A stretch of 48,269 bases of DNA from an uncultured Eubacteriales bacterium. Lineage in GTDB: Bacteria > Bacillota > Clostridia > Peptostreptococcales > Anaerovoracaceae. Both the position numbers and the translations under genes were made by a program. Each line of letters opens with the position of its first letter. Positions within the stretch are counted from its first letter, which is position 1. Location of the stretch: NCBI GenBank assembly GCA_902778565.1, contig CACYYH010000002.1, positions 69,659 through 117,927 on the forward strand. The letters run 5' to 3'. Positions 45,233 to 48,269 of this stretch are shown here, in pieces. The notes beneath the pieces are model-generated. The model ran no database searches and was not told where the DNA came from. It saw only the letters and a list, made by a program, of their open reading frames with translations.

Positions 45233-46655
45233 GATAGGTAAAGAAGGCCGCGGCCTTTCACTTCTCCCGAAGTGCGACGTGCCTCAGACAGACCTTCCTG
45301 AAAAATTCAAGAGAACAACTAAACTTCATCTGCCTCAGCTTTCTGAGAACGAGATCTCGAGGCACTATACGAAGCTCGCCGGCCGCACTCACGGCGTAAA
45401 TGACGGCTTCTATCCTCTGGGATCCTGCACCATGAAGTATAACCCCAAGGTGAATGAATTCGCCGCTTCATTAAAGGGCTTCACCAGGCTCCATCCTCTT
45501 CAGGAGGAGAAATACGCCCAGGGTGCCCTGGAAGTGATCCAGATGACTGAGAACAGCCTTGCTGAGATCCTGGGCATGGATTCCTTTACGCTCCAGCCCG
45601 CCGCAGGCGCTCACGGCGAATTCACCGGCCTTCTCCTCATCAAGTCCTACCATACAGACAGAGGAGATACCAAGAGAACCAAGATCATCGTTCCCGACTC
45701 CGCTCATGGCACCAACCCCGCTTCTGCTGCAATGTGCGGCTATGAAGTTATCAGCATCCCTTCAGCTGAAGACGGATGCGTGGATCTGGACGCATTGAGA
45801 GATGCAGTCGGCGAAGATACTGCAGGCCTTATGCTCACCAATCCCAACACCGTAGGTCTCTTCGACAAGAACATCCTGGAGATCACGAAGATCGTACATG
45901 AAGCAGGCGGTCTCTGCTACTATGACGGAGCCAATCTGAACGCCGTCATGGGCCAGGCAAGACCCGGTGACATGGGCTTTGACTGCGTACACGTTAACCT
46001 GCACAAGACCTTCTCAACGCCTCACGGCGGCGGCGGTCCCGGTTCAGGTCCCGTAGGCTGCAAAGCATTCCTGGCAGACTTCCTTCCCGGTGCCAGAGTC
46101 ACCGGAACTCCTGAAGAAGGCCTCAAGCTCGTAGGGGCACCCAAGTCCATGGGTCTGGTAAAGGAGTTCTACGGCAACTTCCTGGTTGTTGTGAAGGCCC
46201 TCGCCTACATCCTGACCCTTGGTAAGGAAGGCATTCCCGAAGCATCTGCCAACGCAGTGCTGAACGCCAACTATATGAGAGTCAAACTCTCCAAGAAGTA
46301 TGAGATGGCATATGACACCACATGCATGCATGAGTTTGTAATGGATCTCGCGGAGCTTAAGCACAGGACCGGAGTATCCGCTCTCGACGTTGCAAAGGGA
46401 CTTTTGGACTACGGTATCCACCCACCTACAATGTACTTCCCTCTCATCGTTCACGAAGCTCTCATGGTAGAGCCCTGCGAGACTGAACCGAGAGAAGTCA
46501 TGGACGAGGCCATCGAAGCTCTTCTGGAACTCTACGATACAGCAGAAAAGGATCCCGAGTATCTCCACGGCGCGCCTCATAAGGCTGTCATCGGAAGACC
46601 CGACGAGCTGGGAGCCGCAAGAAATCCTGTAGTAAGATATACTTTTGAAGACTGA
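45216..46655 (+). CDS. gcvPB: Glycine decarboxylase P-protein, subunit 2
   Basis: Catalytic half, decarboxylates glycine and loads the methylamine onto the H-protein. 479 residues. The PLP lysine is in HVNLHKTFSTPHGGGGPGSG, with the glycine-rich loop at its side; GFYPLGSCTMKYNP and LQPAAGAHGE are typical. AAAGGAGG lies inside the end of gcvPA. Split subunits are common in Firmicutes. Confidence 0.96.
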   Translation: MNLIFEIGKEGRGLSLLPKCDVPQTDLPEKFKRTTKLHLPQLSENEISRHYTKLAGRTHGVNDGFYPLGSCTMKYNPKVNEFAASLKGFTRLHPLQEEKYAQGALEVIQMTENSLAEILGMDSFTLQPAAGAHGEFTGLLLIKSYHTDRGDTKRTKIIVPDSAHGTNPASAAMCGYEVISIPSAEDGCVDLDALRDAVGEDTAGLMLTNPNTVGLFDKNILEITKIVHEAGGLCYYDGANLNAVMGQARPGDMGFDCVHVNLHKTFSTPHGGGGPGSGPVGCKAFLADFLPGARVTGTPEEGLKLVGAPKSMGLVKEFYGNFLVVVKALAYILTLGKEGIPEASANAVLNANYMRVKLSKKYEMAYDTTCMHEFVMDLAELKHRTGVSALDVAKGLLDYGIHPPTMYFPLIVHEALMVEPCETEPREVMDEAIEALLELYDTAEKDPEYLHGAPHKAVIGRPDELGAARNPVVRYTFED

Positions 46656-46681
46656 TCTTACATAAGCATAATAAACAATGA

Positions 46682-46706
46682 TCCCGGGAGGTCTGCCCTC
46701 CCGGGA
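46682..46706 (+). promoter_or_regulatory. Intercistronic hairpin between gcvPB and lpdA
   Basis: TCCCGGGAGG / CCTCCCGGGA, a perfect 10-bp stem with loop TCTGC. It is followed by A, not T, on the coding strand, so it is not a terminator; it may stabilise or process the message. Confidence 0.6.
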
Positions 46707-46742
46707 AAAACATATTTGTTCCATTAAGGAGAAATATCAAAC

Positions 46743-48131
46743 ATGGAAAAATTCGATCTGATAGTTATAGGCGGAGGCCCCGGCGGCTATGAAGCCGCAC
46801 TCGAGGCATCCAAAGTATACGGAATGAAGGTCGCCCTCGTGGAAAACCGCGAACTGGGAGGCACTTGCCTTAACCGAGGCTGCATACCCACCAAGACCCT
46901 TCTTCACACCGCAGAACTTCTCTATGATCTGAAACAGCACGGAGAAACCATAGGCCTTAAGGACTTCCAGAATACCACCTGCGATATGGCCGCTCTTCAT
47001 CAGCGCAAAAACGACGTTGTGGGCCAGCTGGTATCGGGCATCGGTTCTTTGATGAAGGCCGGCAAGGTCACAGTATATAACGGCCTTGGCACCATCCTTT
47101 CCAGTGATCTTGTGAAGGTCACCTTGAATGAAGGCGGCGCCATGGATCTTGAAACTGATAACATCCTTATAGCTACTGGCTCTGTACCCGCCGTACCTCC
47201 CATCCCGGGAGCAGACTCCCCCAAGGTCATCACCAGCGATGAGCTTCTGGATCTCGATCATCCGATCGATGAACTGGTCATCATCGGCGGAGGAGTCATC
47301 GGCTGTGAATTCGCATCGGTGTTCAACGCTCTGGGAACGAAGGTCACCATCATCGAGGCCCTTCCTTCCATCATAGCCAATCTGGACAAGGAGATCGGCA
47401 GGAGCCTCAGCATGATCCTGAAGAAGAACCGCGGTATCGACATACATACCGGAGCCATGGTCACCGCCATAGAAGATGACGGAAACAAGGCTGTCTGCGT
47501 TTACACCGAAAAGGACCAGGAATGCAGGGTTCCCGGCGATCTGATCCTTATGTCCGTAGGAAGACGGGCCAATACGTCCGGTCTCTTCTCAGATGACAGT
47601 TCAGATGTCGTGAAGGCCATTGAAATGGACCGCGGCAAAATAATCGTAAATGAACGATATGAGACTAACGCCCCCGGCATCTACGCCATTGGAGACGTGA
47701 TCGGCGGCATACAGCTGGCACACGTGGCCACCGCAGAAGGAAGATGCGCCGTTGCTTTCATGAACGGAGCTCCTGCCCCGGTGGATATAAACACCGTGCC
47801 TTCCTGCATCTATACCAGCCCTGAGATCGCTTCCGTAGGACTTTCAGCTGACGAGGCCAAGGAAAAAGGCATCGAAGTGGTTTCAAAGAAATATCCCATG
47901 TCCGCCAATGGCAAGACCGTGCTTTCCCTTCAGGAACGCGGCTTCATCAAAGTCATCGCAGACAAGGAGACCGGCCGCATCCTGGGCGCCCAGATGATGT
48001 GCGCAAGGGCCACCGACATGATCAGCCAGTTCGCCCAGGCAGTAGCCAACGGCCTGACTTTGAAAGACATGTCAAAGGTTATCTACCCTCACCCGACTTT
48101 CTCGGAAGGTATAGGTGAATCCGTCAGATAA
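46743..48131 (+). CDS. lpdA: Dihydrolipoyl dehydrogenase
   Basis: L-protein of the glycine cleavage system; reoxidises the lipoyl arm with NAD+. 462 residues. FAD fold GGGPGGYEAALEA, redox disulfide Cys42-Cys47 in GGTCLNRGCIPTK, NAD fold GGGVIGCEFA, and the C-terminal HPHPTFSEGIGE with the catalytic His-Glu pair. TTAAGGAGAAATATCAAAC precedes the ATG. Last gene of the gcv operon; the IS end begins about 40 bases after its stop, with no terminator of its own visible. Confidence 0.95.
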   Translation: MEKFDLIVIGGGPGGYEAALEASKVYGMKVALVENRELGGTCLNRGCIPTKTLLHTAELLYDLKQHGETIGLKDFQNTTCDMAALHQRKNDVVGQLVSGIGSLMKAGKVTVYNGLGTILSSDLVKVTLNEGGAMDLETDNILIATGSVPAVPPIPGADSPKVITSDELLDLDHPIDELVIIGGGVIGCEFASVFNALGTKVTIIEALPSIIANLDKEIGRSLSMILKKNRGIDIHTGAMVTAIEDDGNKAVCVYTEKDQECRVPGDLILMSVGRRANTSGLFSDDSSDVVKAIEMDRGKIIVNERYETNAPGIYAIGDVIGGIQLAHVATAEGRCAVAFMNGAPAPVDINTVPSCIYTSPEIASVGLSADEAKEKGIEVVSKKYPMSANGKTVLSLQERGFIKVIADKETGRILGAQMMCARATDMISQFAQAVANGLTLKDMSKVIYPHPTFSEGIGESVR

Positions 48132-48170
48132 AACAATATGACAAAAATAAAAAAGAAGGGACATTCTCAT

Positions 48171-48269
48171 TGAACTAGTCAACAAAAAGTAGACAAACTA
48201 AAAAAACTATGCAAAGCCCATTTCAGCTCTAAACTGGACTGGGCTTTTGTATTTGAGAGCATATGCAAG
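48171..48269 (-). mobile_element. Terminal part of an IS3-family insertion sequence
   Basis: From about 48171 (TGAACTAGTC...) the sequence looks like an IS3-family end: TG-start, then AACAAAAAGTAGACA, like the terminal inverted repeats of IS150-group elements. The transposase tail comes next and the element runs off the window. The boundary is an estimate, because the opposite end and any target duplication are not visible. Confidence 0.6.
48207..48269 (-). CDS. IS3-family transposase, extreme C-terminus (partial)
   Basis: The minus strand encodes LAYALKYKSPVQFRAEMGFA then TAG at 48207. The KSPVQFR...GF ending is the classic C-terminus of IS3-family OrfB (rve integrase) proteins, where it reads KSPxQYR. 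Twenty codons are in the window. Confidence 0.65.
   Translation of the reverse strand, partial: LAYALKYKSPVQFRAEMGFA

Overview
The window reads as a chromosomal segment of an anaerobic Firmicute, most likely a Clostridia member. Grounds are strong AGGAGG-type ribosome binding sites, sigma-A promoters with near-consensus -35/-10 boxes and 17-18 nt spacers, cobalamin and glycine riboswitches, split glycine decarboxylase (gcvPA/gcvPB), a CbiK-type cobaltochelatase, PepV and a glycyl-radical protein. Genus cannot be fixed from the sequence; this placement is an inference. Coding density is high and almost all genes are intact.

Layout. 1-4.1 kb: end of purC, then overlapping pyrG and glmS (nucleotide and amino-sugar synthesis). 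4.2-4.6 kb: a lone 92-residue protein that looks like only the glycyl-radical tail of anaerobic ribonucleotide reductase. 4.7-7.9 kb: cysK and metY with a LysR regulator (sulfur assimilation). 8.0-10.1 kb: nifU-nifS facing an Rrf2/IscR-type regulator across two matching palindromic operators. 10.2-12.7 kb: an MtaA-like corrinoid methyltransferase with a third copy of that operator at its promoter, and an Eis-like acetyltransferase. 12.8-18.6 kb: an NhaC antiporter, a LysO-type exporter under a cobalamin riboswitch, and a divergent M20 amidohydrolase plus unassigned PLP-enzyme operon. 18.7-22.9 kb: a second cobalamin riboswitch driving a corrinoid-type ABC transporter and cbiK. 23-25.9 kb: a membrane-anchored LuxR-type regulator, a decayed NhaC fragment, an unidentified structured block and a GATE-domain membrane protein.

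26-38.7 kb is a complete branched-chain amino acid region. leuA-leuC-leuD-leuB then ilvE-ilvA lie on the minus strand, and ilvB-ilvN-ilvC-ilvD run divergently on the plus strand from back-to-back promoters. Threonine deaminase supplies 2-oxobutanoate; IlvBN, IlvC and IlvD make the 2-oxoacids; IlvE transaminates them; LeuABCD branch off to leucine. Two kinds of unexplained repeat sit here: three evenly built palindromes between leuB and ilvE, and two copies of a stem-flanked element on either side of ilvC.

38.7-41.7 kb: a Bcp peroxiredoxin, a DUF2130 protein and a PepV-like dipeptidase on the minus strand. 41.7-48.1 kb: a tandem glycine riboswitch with terminator controls gcvT-gcvH-gcvPA-gcvPB-lpdA, the whole glycine cleavage system. 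The window closes in the end of an IS3-family insertion sequence beginning about 40 bases after lpdA.

The least explained items are the autonomous NrdD-tail protein, the cobalamin-controlled LysO homologue, the triple palindrome before ilvE, the paired elements around ilvC, and the M20/PLP operon.
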